Of a stretch of 64,000 bases of DNA, positions 62,013-64,000 are shown piece after piece. Source of the DNA: Guyanagaster necrorhizus (lineage: Eukaryota; Basidiomycota; Agaricomycetes; Agaricales; Physalacriaceae). Below the pieces are notes generated by a model. That model did not search any database, was not told where the DNA came from, and worked only from the letters and a program-made list of their open reading frames with translations. Numbering within the stretch: the stretch's first letter is position 1; the number at the start of each line of letters is the position of its first letter. Made by a program: the position numbers and the translations under genes. The DNA lies in assembly GCF_019112545.1 (NCBI RefSeq), contig NW_025064896.1, positions 431,198-495,197 on the forward strand. The letters are read 5' to 3'.

Positions 62013-62347
62013 CTACATCGCGCGCTGAGACATGATAGTGGTGGTGGTTGCTGCACGCACACCCTGTCTCATGGGATCATTTATTTTTCCAGTCACCATT
62101 TCGTCAACGCCCTTTCCAAGGATAACGATGCGCCAATATCAGGTGCAGCAGGCGTCGTTTACTCTTTGCTTGTCACCTCGAGATCCATGATTGATAATAT
62201 TATATTATTTTTTAAATAATTCAAAATAATTTAGTGTAAAAAACGCCTGCTTTCTCACTATCGGTTACAAAGGGAGAATTAGTCTTAAACAAATCAACAA
62301 AAGGTAAACGGAGCATACAAGGACGTAAAAGAAATAAGATTATCTAT
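62013..62347. other. Breakpoint spacer between TERT fragment and Dicer
   Basis: A minus-strand frame without TERT similarity (VILGKGVDEMVTGKINDPMR) occupies 62020-62140, followed by an AT-rich stretch near 62185-62245. None of the missing TERT exons is found on either strand. Confidence 0.6.
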
Positions 62348-64000
62348 CTAATCTACGTGGAGCAATTTTATAGCATCTTCAGCGGCGGCAAATTTAACTT
62401 CCAGCTTTGTGACGCGGCCTCTGTTAAGGTCAGTTGCCCGTGCTTCCTCCAATGCCTTCACATCCTCTCCCTCCTCCTGATGCAACTCGATCACACAACT
62501 GATATTACCCTTCTCTTCCGTAAACTTATACTTCACTTTCTGTCCTCGTCGTGAAGCCCAGACCGATAGTCGCGAAACAGGATGAAGCACATCAACGCTG
62601 TCCTTGACGATGCGCTCCAGTATCGGCAAGATACCAATCGTTCGCATAACATCCCGCGTCCTCTCCAGGTTCCCCTCCGAGTCAAGGAATACGGCGCCAA
62701 GGAGACTCTCGATCATGTCACTGAAGAATTTGGGTGCCTGCAGACGAGTCAGCGCTGCCCAAGGATAGATCTTCCCATTCTCCAAACCATCAGCAATCGC
62801 ACCCGAAAGCCTCTGAAACCTGTCAAACGTGACACGCTGATCCTCGAGAACACGAGGACTGGCATGCAACAGGCACTTCCACAGATATATGTCCTCCTCC
62901 TCCTCTTCTAGCTGAATCTGACCCCCCGATTCCGTGGGCCGAGGCATATAGCTGCAAACCTTCACAGAACACTTCAAGCATAGGTAGGCCAGAATATGCC
63001 CGTTCACGACAGCCGATTTCCGAAGGTGCATATGCCCAGGACTGTACTGCTTGCCTTCTGCACGATATAGATAATCCGTGACCACCATGTCCATGACGGC
63101 GTCACCGAGGAATTCCATACGTTCATAAGAGATCGTGCCGAAGTCCTGCTGATGACTCGAGTGTGTGAGGGCTTCGAGAAGGATGAGCTTGTGTCTAAAC
63201 TCGTAGCCCAGCATGGATTCCACTTGAGACATGACCTTCTCCGGCAATTCGATGCGCTTTCTGACTTCGGGTTCGATTACACTGACCCTTTCAATCAAGG
63301 ACGAGATGCGCTCCGCAGTTGGTTGCCAGGTAAGGTCTAGACGGAAGAACTTTGCACATTCATAACCTAGTTCGAACCCTCCGTGCAGATACGCAGCGCC
63401 AATCGTGGATTCGACAACATCCGCCAATACTGAATAACATGAAGTACAGATTAAAGCATGAAGCTACACGGCACAATGTCCATACCTTTCATGGAGAGCT
63501 CTCCCGCAACCTTTTTTGCCCGCTTTTTCTTGGCCTCGTTCTTCGTGGGAACGGTTGTAACGACCTCAGCTACTTTATTCTCGCGGATAGTTGTGTTGGA
63601 ATGCATATACGCTGGCTTCCACTTCTTGCTAAGCAACCGATCTAAACGTAAACGGGTCAATATGGCAGTCTCATATGGCTTCGAACCAACCTCGGATAAT
63701 CCATCTGAACATTTCTCTAGATATGTTCTCATTCGCCAGTCTAACGTTCGCAACGGCATGGTCCTTCCGCCTCGACAGGTATCCTTCGTGCCACAGTGGG
63801 TGTTGCGATAGAAGCTGTATGCTGACCAGGTACTTCAGCACCGTATCTCCTAGCGTCTCCAAGCGCTGATAATTGTGACGTTCTTGAGACAACGGGGCTG
63901 TCATAGCAACAGTCAACAGCTGCGGTGAAATGGCGTAAAGATGAGATGACGGAGTGAACATCCTATCCCGCATGGACTGAACAGTAAGTGACATAGCTAG
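62348..64000 (-). CDS. DCL: Dicer-like ribonuclease, C-terminal part (RNase IIIa and IIIb)
   Basis: The gene runs in from the right edge of the window (exons to 63691, 63641-63486, 63429-62348), with introns of 49 and 56 bp. RNase IIIa is near 63750-63930 (NYQRLETLGDTVLKYLVS) and RNase IIIb starts with YERMEFLGDAVMDMVV and ends with the second acidic site in KFFSDMIESLLGAVFLDS. Each domain keeps the Glu-x-x-Gly-Asp and later Asp/Glu residues that bind the metal ions. A run of Glu (LEEEEEDI) inside IIIb looks like a lineage-specific loop. The last 70 residues may be a weak dsRNA-binding fold. Dicers cut dsRNA into siRNA for silencing. The helicase and PAZ parts lie beyond the window. Confidence 0.92.

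Noticed and set aside
1..64000. CRISPR arrays, operons or bacterial transfer
   Set aside because: No spaced direct repeats of CRISPR type; all supported genes have spliceosomal introns and fungal relatives.

Overview
The window looks like a chromosome segment of a filamentous fungus, most probably a mushroom-forming basidiomycete. The real genes are cut by many GT-AG introns of about 45-60 bases, intergenic distances are short, and the mobile DNA is chromodomain-bearing Ty3/gypsy retrotransposon. No bacterial features are present.

Layout. 1-20100 is a nest of decayed minus-strand Ty3/gypsy copies (A, B and C). They are broken by a solo LTR with a clean target duplication (4403-4824), by two oppositely oriented copies of a 1406-bp LTR-like unit that form a large inverted repeat (5715-7120 and 7615-9020), and by a 1.9-kb insert (10268-12141). 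20100-33690 has normal CpG content and is gene-poor: a serine-rich protein, an isoprenylcysteine methyltransferase-like enzyme, a small membrane protein, and long stretches with nothing I can support. 33690-48000 is again CpG-starved and holds a structurally complete but coding-dead Ty3/gypsy element, D (37663-45763), with two 439-bp LTRs, a CTTTT target duplication, gag, pol and chromodomain. 48000-64000 is the gene-rich end: a UPF1-like helicase, a carnitine acetyltransferase, a coiled-coil protein, a mitochondrial glutathione peroxidase, the catalytic C-terminal half of a telomerase reverse transcriptase without its N-terminal half, and the C-terminal part of a Dicer cut by the window end.

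Main themes. (1) Repeats are decayed almost only by transitions at CpG, the footprint expected of methyl-CpG deamination or a CpG-directed RIP-like process. CGN arginine codons have become TGA, TGN or CAN. The D LTRs differ at about 35 sites, all transitions. (2) Element D appears to use a self-priming primer-binding site, as Tf1 does. A 13-base stretch after the 5' LTR is complementary to a stretch in the LTR about 30 bases past a TATA-like box, and the mismatches are explained by CpG decay. (3) The inverted repeat at 5715-9020 would give a 1.4-kb hairpin RNA if transcribed, in the same window as a Dicer gene. (4) The telomerase fragment has ten clean exons but starts at an exon edge with no upstream half, so it marks a breakpoint. 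(5) A CpG-poor block covers the convergent 3' halves of two otherwise intact host genes.

All splice sites were placed by eye from GT-AG consensus, frame continuity and family alignment from memory; no search was run.
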